A program made the position numbers and the translations under genes. The notes under the pieces are model-generated. The model was not told where the DNA came from. It did not search any database and was given only the letters and a program-made list of their open reading frames with translations. Source: Rhizobium sp. FKL33 (lineage in GTDB: Bacteria; Pseudomonadota; Alphaproteobacteria; Rhizobiales; Rhizobiaceae). From it: a DNA stretch of 64,000 nt. Below, in pieces: positions 19,651 through 28,873 of this stretch. The stretch spans positions 124,001 through 188,000 of the forward strand of contig NZ_STFX01000019.1 of NCBI RefSeq assembly GCF_005222915.1, written 5' to 3'. Numbering within the stretch: the stretch's first letter is position 1; the number at the start of each line of letters is the position of its first letter.

Positions 19651-20901
19651 ATGCTCGACGAAAAGAAGGCCCGGCTCGGGCTTTGGCTGGTGTTCTTCAT
19701 CCTGCTGATGGATATGATGGGCATCGCGCTGATCATGCCTGTGATGCCAGCCTTCCTGAAGGAACTGACCGGCGCCGACGCCAGCCATGCCGTGCTCGAA
19801 GGCAGTTGGCTGTTCATCGCCTATTCCGGCATGCAATTCCTGTTCGGCGCCTTTATCGGCAATCTCAGCGACCGATTCGGCCGGCGCCCGGTGCTGCTCG
19901 CCTCGGTTTTCACTTTCGCCGTCGACAATCTCATCTGCGCGCTGGCCGGCAGCTATGGCATGCTGTTCGTGGGCCGCATTCTCGCCGGCATTTCCGGCGC
20001 CAGCTACGCCACGGCCTCGGCCTATATCGCCGACATTTCCAATGACGAAAACCGCTCGCGCAATTTCGGCCTTGTCGGCATTTCCTTCGGGGTCGGCTTC
20101 ACGCTCGGTCCCGTCATCGGCGGCTTTCTCGGCGAATTCGGCCCGCGCGTGCCGTTCTACGCCGCAGCCGGCATCGCCTTTCTCAACTTTGCCATTGCGC
20201 TTTTCGCGCTGCCGGAAACCTTGCCGGCTTCCATGCGCCGGCCCTTCGATCTCAAGCGCGCCAATCCGCTCGGCGGGCTGATGCAATTGCGCCATTACAA
20301 GGGCATCGGCTGGATCGCCACGGTGATGGTGCTGTTCTGGCTCGCCCATGTCGTCTACCCGATCGCCTGGCCCTTCGTCGCCGATTACCGCTATGGCTGG
20401 AGCCAGGGCATGATCGGCCTGTCGCTCGGCGCCTTCGGGGTGATGAGCGCGCTGGTGATGGGGCTGGTGCTGCCGCGCATCGTCAAGCGTTATGGCGACT
20501 GGCGGGCCGGCGTCATCGGCCTGTTCTTCTGCATGGCCGGCTTTTTCGGCTACGCCTTCGCCTGGGAAGGCTGGATGGTGTTTGCGATCATCTTCCTCTG
20601 CTGCCTGGAAAGCATCACCGATCCGGTGCTCCGGTCGATTTCGGCGGCGGGCGTGCATCCGTCCATGCAGGGCGAGTTGCAGGGCACGCTGACCAGCCTG
20701 TCGAGCGTCACCTCGATCATCGGCCCCTATATCTTCTCCAGCCTGTTCAGCGCCTTCACCGGACCTTCGGCCCCGATCGAGTTTCCCGGCGCGCCCTATG
20801 CGGCGGCGGGGCTGATGTCTTTGGCGGGGCTGGTCATCTTCATGCTCTATGTGCGGCCGCCGCGGGGCGGCGCTGTTGCGCCCACGCTTCACGGCCATTG
20901 A
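19651..20901 (+). CDS. MFS transporter of the TetA-like multidrug group
   Basis: A 416-residue, roughly 12-helix inner-membrane transporter. It has the helix 1 start FFILLMDMMGIALIMPVMP, the loop 2-3 motif GNLSDRFGRRPVLL, and motif C in GFTLGPVIGGFLGE, which marks drug/H+ antiporters of the DHA1/TetA kind. GGAGG lies just upstream of the start. Clinical tetracycline resistance should not be assumed from this resemblance. The following MATE gene is 91 bases away on the same strand, so the two exporters may be co-transcribed. Confidence 0.88.
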   Translation: MLDEKKARLGLWLVFFILLMDMMGIALIMPVMPAFLKELTGADASHAVLEGSWLFIAYSGMQFLFGAFIGNLSDRFGRRPVLLASVFTFAVDNLICALAGSYGMLFVGRILAGISGASYATASAYIADISNDENRSRNFGLVGISFGVGFTLGPVIGGFLGEFGPRVPFYAAAGIAFLNFAIALFALPETLPASMRRPFDLKRANPLGGLMQLRHYKGIGWIATVMVLFWLAHVVYPIAWPFVADYRYGWSQGMIGLSLGAFGVMSALVMGLVLPRIVKRYGDWRAGVIGLFFCMAGFFGYAFAWEGWMVFAIIFLCCLESITDPVLRSISAAGVHPSMQGELQGTLTSLSSVTSIIGPYIFSSLFSAFTGPSAPIEFPGAPYAAAGLMSLAGLVIFMLYVRPPRGGAVAPTLHGH

Positions 20902-20992
20902 GGGCACTCATTCATTCTCGTGACGCATCGGCGGCGCGACTGGCCTGCCGCGCGGTTTTCCGCTAGCAAGCGACGCGTCAAGGAGATGGATC

Positions 20993-22390
20993 ATGGAACA
21001 GGCGATCACCCGCGCGCCGCAGACGGATTTCGGCAACAACAGCTGGCTCGGCCATGTCAGGGCGACCGTGATGCTCGGCGTGCCCCTGGTCGGCGCGCAG
21101 CTCGCCCAGCTCGGCATTCACCTGACCGACGTCTTCGTGATCGGCCGATTGGGCACAGATGAGCTCGCCTCGATCGTGCTGGCCGGGCAGTATTTCTTCA
21201 CGCTGTTCATCTTCGGCACCGGTTTCGCCGCCGCCGTGGTGCCGCTCGCCGCCCAGGCTTTCGCGCGCGGCGATGGCGTGGCGCTGCGCCGCTCCGTCCG
21301 CATGGGGCTCTGGACCGCCATCGCCTATGGCGTGGTGGTGGCGCCGGCGATCCTGCATGCCGAAACGGCGTTGATCTGGGCGGGACAGAATCCGCATCTC
21401 GCCAAACTCGCCGGCGATTATCTCGCCGTCGCCGGCTGGGGCGTGCTGCCGGCGCTGTTCTTCATGGTGCTGCGCTCTTTCCTGAGCGCGGTCGGCCATG
21501 CCGGGATCATTCTCTATGTCACCATCGTCATCCTGATCTTCAACGGCTTCTTCGCCTATGGCCTGGTGCTCGGTCATTTCGGCATGCCGGCGCTCGGCAT
21601 GTACGGCGCCTCGGTCGTGGCGCTGGCGGCCAATATTCTCGGCCTCGTGCTCACCATCGCCTATATTCAGTGGCGGCCGGATCTCAGCGCCTATGAACTG
21701 TTCGTGCGCTTCTGGCGGCCGGACTGGCGCATGCTCGGGGAAGTCGTACATCTGGGACTGCCGATCAGCTTCACCATTCTCGCCGAGGTCAGCCTGTTCA
21801 CCGGCGCATCGCTGCTGATGGGCTGGATCGGCACGGTGGAGCTCGCCGCCCATGGCATCGCGCTGCAATGGGCCTCGGTCGCCTTCATGATTCCGCTCGG
21901 CCTGGCGCAGGCCGCCACCGTGCGCATCGGGCTTGCGGTAGGGGCGGGCGATCACCTGGCGCTGACCCGCGCCTCCTGGGTGGTGGTGGGCCTATCCGTG
22001 GTGTTCTCGGCCATCGGCGGTTTGTTGTTCTTCTTCTATCCGCGCGAACTGGCCGCGCTCTATCTCGACGCCAGCAAGCCGGAAGCGGAGGCTGTGCTGG
22101 CTTACGCCACCGGCCTCGTGGTCATCGCCGGCCTGTTCCAGATGGCCGACGGGTTGCAGGCGATCGCCGCCGGCCTGCTGCGCGGCGTCAAGGATACGCG
22201 CGCGCCGATGTGGCTGGCGCTGATCTCCTATTGGCCGATCGGCTTTCTTCTCGCCTATGTGCTGGCGTTCCCGGCCGGGATGGGCGGAACCGGCGTCTGG
22301 ATCGGCTTCCTGGTCGGCCTCGTCGCCGCCTCGGTGCTGTTGCTCGGGCGCTATGCGATGATGGTCCGGCGTATGGCGCCGGCCGTCTGA
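20993..22390 (+). CDS. MATE-family efflux transporter
   Basis: A 465-residue, 12-helix transporter of the NorM branch. The N-terminal half contains TVMLGVPLVGAQLAQLGIHLTD with the Asp in helix 1, and the C-terminal half begins LGLPISFTILAEVSLFTGAS; both halves show the internal duplication of the family. AAGGAG precedes the start. It would exchange Na+ or H+ for cationic compounds across the inner membrane. The substrate is unknown. Confidence 0.92.
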   Translation: MEQAITRAPQTDFGNNSWLGHVRATVMLGVPLVGAQLAQLGIHLTDVFVIGRLGTDELASIVLAGQYFFTLFIFGTGFAAAVVPLAAQAFARGDGVALRRSVRMGLWTAIAYGVVVAPAILHAETALIWAGQNPHLAKLAGDYLAVAGWGVLPALFFMVLRSFLSAVGHAGIILYVTIVILIFNGFFAYGLVLGHFGMPALGMYGASVVALAANILGLVLTIAYIQWRPDLSAYELFVRFWRPDWRMLGEVVHLGLPISFTILAEVSLFTGASLLMGWIGTVELAAHGIALQWASVAFMIPLGLAQAATVRIGLAVGAGDHLALTRASWVVVGLSVVFSAIGGLLFFFYPRELAALYLDASKPEAEAVLAYATGLVVIAGLFQMADGLQAIAAGLLRGVKDTRAPMWLALISYWPIGFLLAYVLAFPAGMGGTGVWIGFLVGLVAASVLLLGRYAMMVRRMAPAV

Positions 22391-22415
22391 GACAGGGTAG
22401 GGATCACACGAAAAC

Positions 22416-22441
22416 GCCGCGCCGGGATTGTCCGACGCGGC
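22416..22441 (+). terminator. Terminator after the MATE gene
   Basis: GCCGCG / CGCGGC form a stem followed by ATTTTTC. It lies between the convergent MATE and carA genes. Confidence 0.6.
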
Positions 22442-22468
22442 ATTTTTCATGGGATCGCGATGTCCGTC

Positions 22469-23671
22469 TCAGCGCTCGGCGAGAGCCGGCTCGCCCTTCT
22501 TCTCGTTGATGAGATTGACGAAGCGGCGGAAGAGATAATGGCTGTCCTGCGGGCCGGGCGAGGCTTCCGGGTGATGCTGCACCGAAAACACCGGCTTGCC
22601 CTTGATGCGCAGGCCGCAATTGGTGCCGTCGAACAGCGACACATGCGTTTCTTCCACATCCGCGGGCAACGACTTGGCGTCGACGGCGAAGCCGTGGTTC
22701 ATCGAGACGATCTCGACCTTGCCGGTGGTGTGATCCTTGACCGGATGATTGGCGCCGTGATGGCCCTGATGCATCTTTTCGGTCTTGGCGCCGACGGCGA
22801 GGCCGAGCATCTGGTGTCCCAGGCAAATGCCGAACATGGGAATGCCGGTGTCGATGAGATTGCGGATCACCGGCACGGCGTATTCGCCGGTGGCGGCGGG
22901 ATCGCCGGGGCCGTTGGACAGGAAGACGCCGTCCGGCTTCTGCGCCAGAACGTCTTCGGCCGTCGCCGTCGCCGGCAGCACCGTGACCTTGCAATCCAGG
23001 CCGGCGAAAAGGCGGAGAATGTTGCGCTTGACGCCGAAATCCAGGCAGACGACGTGATGCTTGGCGTCGGCGGCGTCGAGTTCGGAATAGCCTTCGTTCC
23101 AGACCCAGGGCTTTTCCGTCCATTGCGAGGACTGACCGGAGGTCGCTTCCTTGGCGAGGTCGAGGCCTTCGAGGCCGCTCCAGGCCTTTGCCTCGGCCTT
23201 CAACGCCTCAATGTCGAAGTCGCCGTTCGGATCATGGGCGATCACCGCATTCGGCGCGCCATGCTCGCGGATCCAGGCGGTGAGCGCGCGGGTGTCGATG
23301 CCGGCCATGCCGATGACGCCGCGCGCCTTCAGCCAGGCGTCGAGATGCTTGGCCGAGCGGTAGTTCGAGGGATCGGTGATGTCGGCCTTGAAGATGACGC
23401 CGACCGCGCCGCGGCGGGCCGCCGGCGTCAGGTCCTCGATGTCTTCGTCATTGGCGCCGATATTGCCGATGTGAGGGAAGGTGAAGGTGACGATCTGGCC
23501 CAGATAGGAGGGATCGGTGAGGATCTCCTGGTAACCGGTCAGCGCCGTGTTGAAGCAGACTTCCGCCTGGGTTCGGCCCGTCGCGCCGATGCCCTTGCCT
23601 TCGATGACGGTGCCATCGGCAAGAACGAGGAGGGCGGTGGGTTTTTCTGTGGTCCAGCCAGGCGTGCTCAT
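22469..23671 (-). CDS. carA: Carbamoyl-phosphate synthase small subunit
   Basis: A 400-residue glutaminase subunit that feeds ammonia to CarB. The N-terminal half carries the CPSase_sm_chain domain (VCFNTALTGYQEILTDPSY). The C-terminal class I glutamine amidotransferase domain contains the nucleophile cysteine in FGICLGHQMLGLA and the His/Glu pair in VQHHPEASPGP. It is on the same strand as carB but separated from it by the RTX and efflux genes, and divergent from yqeY. The assignment is secure. Confidence 0.98.
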   Translation of the reverse strand: MSTPGWTTEKPTALLVLADGTVIEGKGIGATGRTQAEVCFNTALTGYQEILTDPSYLGQIVTFTFPHIGNIGANDEDIEDLTPAARRGAVGVIFKADITDPSNYRSAKHLDAWLKARGVIGMAGIDTRALTAWIREHGAPNAVIAHDPNGDFDIEALKAEAKAWSGLEGLDLAKEATSGQSSQWTEKPWVWNEGYSELDAADAKHHVVCLDFGVKRNILRLFAGLDCKVTVLPATATAEDVLAQKPDGVFLSNGPGDPAATGEYAVPVIRNLIDTGIPMFGICLGHQMLGLAVGAKTEKMHQGHHGANHPVKDHTTGKVEIVSMNHGFAVDAKSLPADVEETHVSLFDGTNCGLRIKGKPVFSVQHHPEASPGPQDSHYLFRRFVNLINEKKGEPALAER

Positions 23672-23922
23672 GGTGCTCCGTTCCGGCAGGCGGGCCTGCC
23701 TCGTGCTCGCAGGGAAAGGCGCACGGTTCTGATCCCCGTGTTGCCGCGCTTTCCCCTTGTCATGGTGTTTGGCGGAAAATAGTGAGGCGACCCATTGCGG
23801 TCAATGCTTGAGCCGGTTTTCCCTCCAATTATTTCTCTCGAAAATTCAAGGGGATGGGTCTTTGCGTTGCATTTTTCGCCTTAAAGCCCCATAAGCGGCG
23901 CACTTTCCCAAGGAGAATCCGC

Positions 23923-24372
23923 ATGCGCGAAAAACTGATGACCGCCCTCAAAGAGGCGATGAAGAGCAAGGAAACCACGCGCGTCAACACGATCCGCATG
24001 GTGCAATCGGCGATCAAGGATCTCGAAATCGCCAACCGCACCAAGGCGGATGCGACGGTGACCGACGGCGACATCGCCCAGCTTCTCTCCAAGCTCGTCA
24101 AGCAGCGCGAGGAATCCGCCAAGGTCTATGACGAAGGCGGCCGCCCGGAACTCGCCGCCAAGGAGCGCGAGGAAATCGCCATCATCACCGGCTTCATGCC
24201 CAAGCAGCTCTCCGACGACGAGGTGACCGAGGCCATCAAGGCGGCGATCGCGGAAACCGGCGCGGCCAGCATCAAGGACATGGGCAAGGTCATGGCGGTG
24301 CTTAAGGACCGCTTCCCCGGCCAGATGGACTTCGCCAAGGCGTCGGGGCAGATCAAGGCGCAGCTGGGGTGA
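23923..24372 (+). CDS. yqeY: GatB/YqeY domain protein
   Basis: A 149-residue helical protein of the YqeY family. Its sequence resembles the tRNA-binding tail domain of GatB (MREKLMTALKEAMKSKETTR, IITGFMPKQLSDDEVTEAIK, MGKVMAVLKDRFPGQMDFAK). The start follows AAGGAG at a good distance; the open frame extends 23 codons upstream but lacks family similarity there. The usual place of this gene in alphaproteobacteria is between carA and dnaG, as here. A tRNA-linked role is suggested by fold only. Confidence 0.93.
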   Translation: MREKLMTALKEAMKSKETTRVNTIRMVQSAIKDLEIANRTKADATVTDGDIAQLLSKLVKQREESAKVYDEGGRPELAAKEREEIAIITGFMPKQLSDDEVTEAIKAAIAETGAASIKDMGKVMAVLKDRFPGQMDFAKASGQIKAQLG

Positions 24373-24394
24373 GGTGCGTATGGACGAGGCGGGG

Positions 24395-24736
24395 TCAGCT
24401 CGCCTTGTCCTCGTCCTTCTTTAACTGTTCCTGCATGAAATGGCGGAGCACAGCGTTGATGCGGCCCTGATAGCCCTTGCCGCCTCTTTTGAAGAAGGCG
24501 ATCACGTCATTGTCGAGCCGGATCGAAATCGCTTCCTTCTTGACAGGATAGACGATAGTCGCCTTCGACCAGTCGATATCCATGAAGTCGGCCCAGTCGG
24601 GATCAGTCCGCATGGCCTGGTTGATGTCTTCGTCGGTGAGCGCATCGACGCGCGCCCAGTCGGTGAGGGTCTTGCCGGCCTTTACATCCTTTAGGATGTC
24701 CTCAACCGAATAGATCTTCGAAAGCTCTTTGCTCAT
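24395..24736 (-). CDS. brnA: BrnA-type antitoxin
   Basis: A 113-residue protein whose C-terminal part, AISIRLDNDVIAFFKRGGKGYQGRINAVLRHFM, is the BrnA ribbon-helix-helix domain that dimerises and represses its own promoter. The N-terminal half contains the toxin-contact region with LTDWARVDALTDEDINQAM. It overlaps the upstream toxin gene by 35 bases, an organisation typical of BrnT/BrnA. It neutralises the ribonuclease toxin encoded just before it. Family assignment is strong. Confidence 0.9.
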   Translation of the reverse strand: MSKELSKIYSVEDILKDVKAGKTLTDWARVDALTDEDINQAMRTDPDWADFMDIDWSKATIVYPVKKEAISIRLDNDVIAFFKRGGKGYQGRINAVLRHFMQEQLKKDEDKAS

Positions 24737-25049
24737 TCTTCCTCACGGCTCTCGCTGAAATTATACGCAGCACGTCACCCCTGAACGTGTAGACCACGGA
24801 TATTAGCCTCTTTGTTTGGCGGCAAACCGCCAAGGTTCTGATCTCTCCATGACGGTTGGACGACATCTCGAGATGCGGTTCTGTCAATGCCGCGACGGCA
24901 TCTTTAAAGTCGATGCCATGCTTGTCGATGTTGAGAAGGCGCTTTCTTTCGTCCCAAGTGGTTTGGGCGAAAATTCCTGGAGCGAAAACAAAGTTCTGTT
25001 TAGCGCCCTCCACCAAGGCGGAACCCCCGTTTCCATCGTGTATATACAA
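24702..25049 (-). CDS. brnT: BrnT-type ribonuclease toxin
   Basis: The core TTWDERKRLLNIDKHGIDFKDAV, EIRTLAVC, LISVVYTFRGDVLRIISARA and VRKNEQRAFE matches the BrnT toxin family, RelE-fold ribonucleases that block translation. At 115 residues it is slightly longer than the usual 90-100; the first 25 residues (MYIHDGNGGSALVEG) have no family match, so the true start could be a GTG or TTG codon further in. It is transcribed away from dnaG across a short gap, and its product is expected to form a repressor complex with BrnA at that promoter. Confidence 0.85.
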   Translation of the reverse strand: MYIHDGNGGSALVEGAKQNFVFAPGIFAQTTWDERKRLLNIDKHGIDFKDAVAALTEPHLEMSSNRHGEIRTLAVCRQTKRLISVVYTFRGDVLRIISARAVRKNEQRAFEDLFG

Positions 25050-25161
25050 ACGTAACTTTCGGGCGATCTTGTGTCAAATCACGTTCTTGTTGCGGGCAGA
25101 GTCTTTGCGTTGGCGGAGTCGCCCGAGCCTCGCTATATGAAAGGCAACAAAGGTCACAAGC

Positions 25162-27141
25162 ATGCGATTTTCCAACTCCTTCCTCGATGAACTGCGCGAC
25201 CGCGTTCCGATTTCGGACGTGATCGGTCGGCGCGTGACCTGGGACAGGAAGAAGACCAATACAGGCCGCGGCGACTACTGGGCCTGCTGCCCGTTTCATG
25301 GCGAGAAGTCGCCGAGCTTTCACTGCGAGGATCGCAAGGGGCGCTATCACTGTTTCGGTTGCGGCGTCTCAGGGGATCATTTCCGCTTCCTGATGGAGCT
25401 CGACGGCGTGAGCTTTCAGGATGCCGTGCAGTCGATCGCCGATATCGCCGGCGTCGCTATGCCTGCGCCCGATCCGGAAATGGCGCGGCGCGAGCGCGAG
25501 CGGCACAATCTGTTCGATGTGATGGAATTGGCCACGCAGTTCTTTCAGGATCAGCTGCAGACCTCGGCCGGCGCCAAGGCGCGCGCCTATCTTCGCGACC
25601 GCGGGCTGACGGGCCGGACGATCGAGACCTTCCGGCTGGGCTATTCGCTCGACAGCCGCAATGCGCTCAAGGAATTCCTCTCCGGCAAGGGCGTGGATCG
25701 CGAGCAGATCGAGGCGTGCGGCCTCGTCGTTCATGGCCCCGACATTCCCGTCTCCTATGACCGGTTCCGCGACCGCATCATGTTCCCGATCCTGTCGGTC
25801 CGGGAAAAGGTGATCGCCTTCGGCGGTCGCGCGCTGTCGCCGGATGCGCCGGCCAAATATCTGAATTCCAACGAGACCGAGCTGTTCTCCAAGGGCCAGG
25901 TGCTGTTCAATCACGCCCGCGCCCGCCGCGCCGTCCAGGGCGCCGATGGCGCCGGAACGGTGATCGCGGTCGAAGGCTATATGGATGTCATCGCGCTCGC
26001 CCAGGCGGGTGTCGACAATGCCGTGGCCCCGCTCGGCACAGCGCTGACCGAGAACCAGCTCGAGCTGTTATGGAAGATGACGTCGGTGCCGGTGCTGTGC
26101 TTCGATGGCGACGGGGCCGGCATGCGCGCCGCCTCGCGCGCCGTCGATCTCGCTCTGCCGCATCTGAAGCCCGGCCAATCCCTCAAGATCGCGCTCCTGC
26201 CCGACGGCAAGGACCCCGACGATCTGGTCAAGACCGAGGGCCGGGCGCCGTTTGACAAGGTGATTTCGGAATCCCGCCCGCTCGCCGAAATGGTCTGGCT
26301 GCGCGAGACCACCGGCGCGAGTTTCGACACGCCGGAGAAGCGCGCCGAACTGGAAGCGCGGTTGAAGACGGTGACGCAGGTGATCGCTGACGAAAGCGTG
26401 CGCCGGCATTACCAGCAGGACATGCGCGACCGGCTCTACGCCTTCTTCGCGGCGTCGTCGCCGCAGGGGCAGGCGCGCGCCAATTTCAAGCGCGGTCAGG
26501 GCGGCGGGCGAGGCGGCCCGCAGCAGCAGAACAACAGCCCGTCGCGGCAAGCGCCGGTGTCCGACCGGCTGGCCAAGTCCGGTCTCGTCTCGGGCTTCCG
26601 CGCTCTGCCGTCGCTCCGGGAAAGCGTGCTGGCGATGACCATCGTCAATCATCCCGGTCTGTTTTTCGAGGATTACGACGAGATCGCCCATCTCGAATTC
26701 GAGAACAGGGACATGCAGCGTTTCTGGCAGGCAGTGATGTCCGTGGCGGCCGCGAGCGGTCCGGGGCTCACCCGCGAAGACCTGATGACGGCGCTGGAAG
26801 TGCAGGGCTTCGAGAGCTTGCTCGCCTCGCTTGAACAACAGATCCGCTACGCCCGCGTCTGGATCGCCACGGAACAGGCGGCGATCGAGGATGCGCGCGA
26901 GGGCTATCGCCAGGCGCATGCGCTGCACACCCGCGCCCGCGCCCTTATTCGCTATCGGCATGAACTCGAGCGCGAAATCGGCGACGCCATCGAACGCGGC
27001 GCCGAGCAGGAAGTCGAGCAATTGCTCTCCGCGCTCAAGGAAAACCAGCTGGAATCCCTGAGATTGGAAAGCCAGGAAGCGCTGATCGACGGTTTCGGGG
27101 TGATGTCGGGTCGGGTCAAGGGGCCTGCGACGGGGCATTGA
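25162..27141 (+). CDS. dnaG: DNA primase
   Basis: A 659-residue primase that makes RNA primers at the replication fork. The N-terminal CHC2 zinc-binding domain is ACCPFHGEKSPSFHC with YHCFGCGVSGD (about residues 41-70). The catalytic core includes the TOPRIM segment VIAVEGYMDVIALAQAG and LCFDGDGAGMRAASRA. A Gln/Gly/Asn-rich linker (GQGGGRGGPQQQNNSPSR) precedes the C-terminal DnaB-interaction domain. In most alphaproteobacteria rpoD follows dnaG; here a hydrolase gene does. Confidence 0.98.
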   Translation: MRFSNSFLDELRDRVPISDVIGRRVTWDRKKTNTGRGDYWACCPFHGEKSPSFHCEDRKGRYHCFGCGVSGDHFRFLMELDGVSFQDAVQSIADIAGVAMPAPDPEMARRERERHNLFDVMELATQFFQDQLQTSAGAKARAYLRDRGLTGRTIETFRLGYSLDSRNALKEFLSGKGVDREQIEACGLVVHGPDIPVSYDRFRDRIMFPILSVREKVIAFGGRALSPDAPAKYLNSNETELFSKGQVLFNHARARRAVQGADGAGTVIAVEGYMDVIALAQAGVDNAVAPLGTALTENQLELLWKMTSVPVLCFDGDGAGMRAASRAVDLALPHLKPGQSLKIALLPDGKDPDDLVKTEGRAPFDKVISESRPLAEMVWLRETTGASFDTPEKRAELEARLKTVTQVIADESVRRHYQQDMRDRLYAFFAASSPQGQARANFKRGQGGGRGGPQQQNNSPSRQAPVSDRLAKSGLVSGFRALPSLRESVLAMTIVNHPGLFFEDYDEIAHLEFENRDMQRFWQAVMSVAAASGPGLTREDLMTALEVQGFESLLASLEQQIRYARVWIATEQAAIEDAREGYRQAHALHTRARALIRYRHELEREIGDAIERGAEQEVEQLLSALKENQLESLRLESQEALIDGFGVMSGRVKGPATGH

Positions 27142-27240
27142 GAGCCTTCTGGGCAAGCGATCCGCCCGGGTGTCGCCACCATGCGTGAAATTTTGATGTC
27201 CTGAATCGTGTTCGAGGTCGCTGACGCATTGAGTTTCCAG

Positions 27241-27264
27241 CAATTGAACCGTGTTGTTCAATTG
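27241..27264. promoter_or_regulatory. Perfect palindrome just upstream of a hydrolase gene
   Basis: CAATTGAAC and GTTCAATTG form 9-base perfect arms around CGTGTT, ending 11 bases before the ATG of the next gene. It may be a repressor operator or a leader hairpin close to the ribosome binding site. Confidence 0.5.
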
Positions 27265-27275
27265 TGAGGCTCATT

Positions 27276-28304
27276 ATGCTCAGGCTTTCTCTTTTAACCG
27301 GCGCCGTTTGGCTTTGCGCCGCAACTCTTGCGTACTGCGCTGATACGGTTGGCTTCAAAGATGTCGACCTTGGCGAAGGTGGCGACCGGGCTCTTCATGT
27401 CGCCGTCTGGTATCCAACTGGTTATAAAGTCAATCAGGCAATCGTCGGGGAAAATCGCGTCTTCTACGGCGTCTCCGCCATCAAGGACGCCGCGCCCGAA
27501 CCTGAGGTGCATCCGCTTATTGTTCTCTCCCATGGCTATGGAGGGAGCTGGCGCAATTTAAGCTGGTTGGCGAGCGATCTCGCGGCTCTGGGCTACATCG
27601 TTGCCGCGCCTGATCATCCCGGCACGACGACGTTTGATGAGGACCCGCAGCAGGCAGCCAGGCATTGGGAGCGCCCCCATGATCTGAGCCGTGTGATTGA
27701 CGGGCTGATTGCGGATGCCGAGATAGGCGGACAGGTGGACTCGACCAGGATTGGCGCCATCGGCCATTCGCTCGGCGGCTGGACCGTGGCGGCCCTTGCT
27801 GGTGGGCGTTTCGATACGCAACGCTTCAAAAGCGATTGCGAAAAGAACTCCAGCCCGCGCGCCTGCGCGTTGTCAAATGAGCTTGGGCTCGGAAATCAGA
27901 CGCTTGAGAATTCGATGGCGGATCCACGCGTCGGCGCTTTCGTGTCTCTCGATCTCGGGGCCGCGCGCGGATTCTCGCCGGAGAGCCTGGCAGGCGTCAA
28001 CAAGCCGTTTCTCATTGCTTCGGCGGGGGTGGACATCGGCGACATGCCGGCAATGCTCGAAAGCGGATATCTGGCGGAGAATCTGCCGAAGTCGACTTCG
28101 ACTTACGTCCAGATTCCGGATGCGATGCATTTCACCTTCATGCAGCTCTGCAAGCCGGGCGCGGCGAAACTGATAGAAGCGGAAACGCCTGGCGACGGGA
28201 TCGTCTGCAAGGATGGCGGAACGCGCGGTCGCGCCGAGATACACCGCGAGATTTCCTATCTGGTGAGCGGGTTTCTGGCCCAGGCGCTGCCGGTGAAGCG
28301 ATAA
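27276..28304 (+). CDS. Exported alpha/beta hydrolase (dienelactone hydrolase/PAF-acetylhydrolase-like)
   Basis: A 342-residue secreted esterase-like protein. The signal peptide MLRLSLLTGAVWLCAATLA is followed by a short beta domain, then the hydrolase core: oxyanion segment VLSHGYGGSWRN, nucleophile elbow GHSLGGW (about residue 168), and candidate catalytic Asp/His in ASAGVDIGDM and DAMHFTFM. Two cysteine pairs in the cap region fit an oxidised periplasmic protein. I start at ATG 27276; a GTG four codons earlier is possible but overlaps a palindrome. It occupies the place where rpoD usually follows dnaG. The substrate is unknown. Confidence 0.85.
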   Translation: MLRLSLLTGAVWLCAATLAYCADTVGFKDVDLGEGGDRALHVAVWYPTGYKVNQAIVGENRVFYGVSAIKDAAPEPEVHPLIVLSHGYGGSWRNLSWLASDLAALGYIVAAPDHPGTTTFDEDPQQAARHWERPHDLSRVIDGLIADAEIGGQVDSTRIGAIGHSLGGWTVAALAGGRFDTQRFKSDCEKNSSPRACALSNELGLGNQTLENSMADPRVGAFVSLDLGAARGFSPESLAGVNKPFLIASAGVDIGDMPAMLESGYLAENLPKSTSTYVQIPDAMHFTFMQLCKPGAAKLIEAETPGDGIVCKDGGTRGRAEIHREISYLVSGFLAQALPVKR

Positions 28305-28437
28305 ACGAGCAGGCATTTGCGCAACCGGACCGGCGGCGCGGCGACAATCACGCTTCATGGCCTGAGCGCCTGCGCACCTTCAAACGCAAAACGCCGCGAA
28401 GCTCGCGGCGTAAGGAAGTCCAGTCGGGCAGGCGAGA

Positions 28438-28818
28438 TTACTTCTGCCGCGCCTTGCGCGCCGCATAGCGGCGGTCGCGTTCGGCCTTGCGCGCAGCTTC
28501 GTCGCCGACGACGCGGGCGATGCGTTCTTTTTCAGCGGCTTCGCGGGCGTCGGTTTCGGCGCGCGCATGGGCGGCGATTTCGGCCAGGCGGGCTTCTTCG
28601 GCGAGACGTTCGCGGTCGCGCTCTTCGGCCTTGATGCGTTCGCGTTCGGCCCGGCGCTCGTCGCGAGCGGCGGCGATGGCCTCGCGTTCGGCGAGCTTTT
28701 CAGCCAGCGCGGCTGCGCCGGTTTCGCGAGCAGCGCGGTAATTGTCGAGCAGCGCCTTGCGGGCGGCTGCTGCGCCGTTGCGGCGGTCGTTCAGATCGTG
28801 GTTCTTGTCGTGTCTCAA
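28438..28818 (-). CDS. DUF6481-type charged helical protein
   Basis: A 126-residue protein made almost wholly of Ala, Arg, Glu and Lys, predicted as one long helix or coiled coil (ALAEKLAEREAIAAARDERR, AERERIKAEERDRERLAEEA). The opening DLNDRRNGAAAARKALL resembles the DUF6481 family of Hyphomicrobiales. No signal, membrane segment or catalytic motif is visible. It is upstream-adjacent to another small charged protein and the cold-shock gene, all on this strand. Its function is unknown. Confidence 0.75.
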   Translation of the reverse strand: MRHDKNHDLNDRRNGAAAARKALLDNYRAARETGAAALAEKLAEREAIAAARDERRAERERIKAEERDRERLAEEARLAEIAAHARAETDAREAAEKERIARVVGDEAARKAERDRRYAARKARQK

Positions 28819-28873
28819 ACTTGGTTCCGTTTCGAATAGGTGTGGCGCCGCGGGTCTTCGCCGCGACGGAGGT

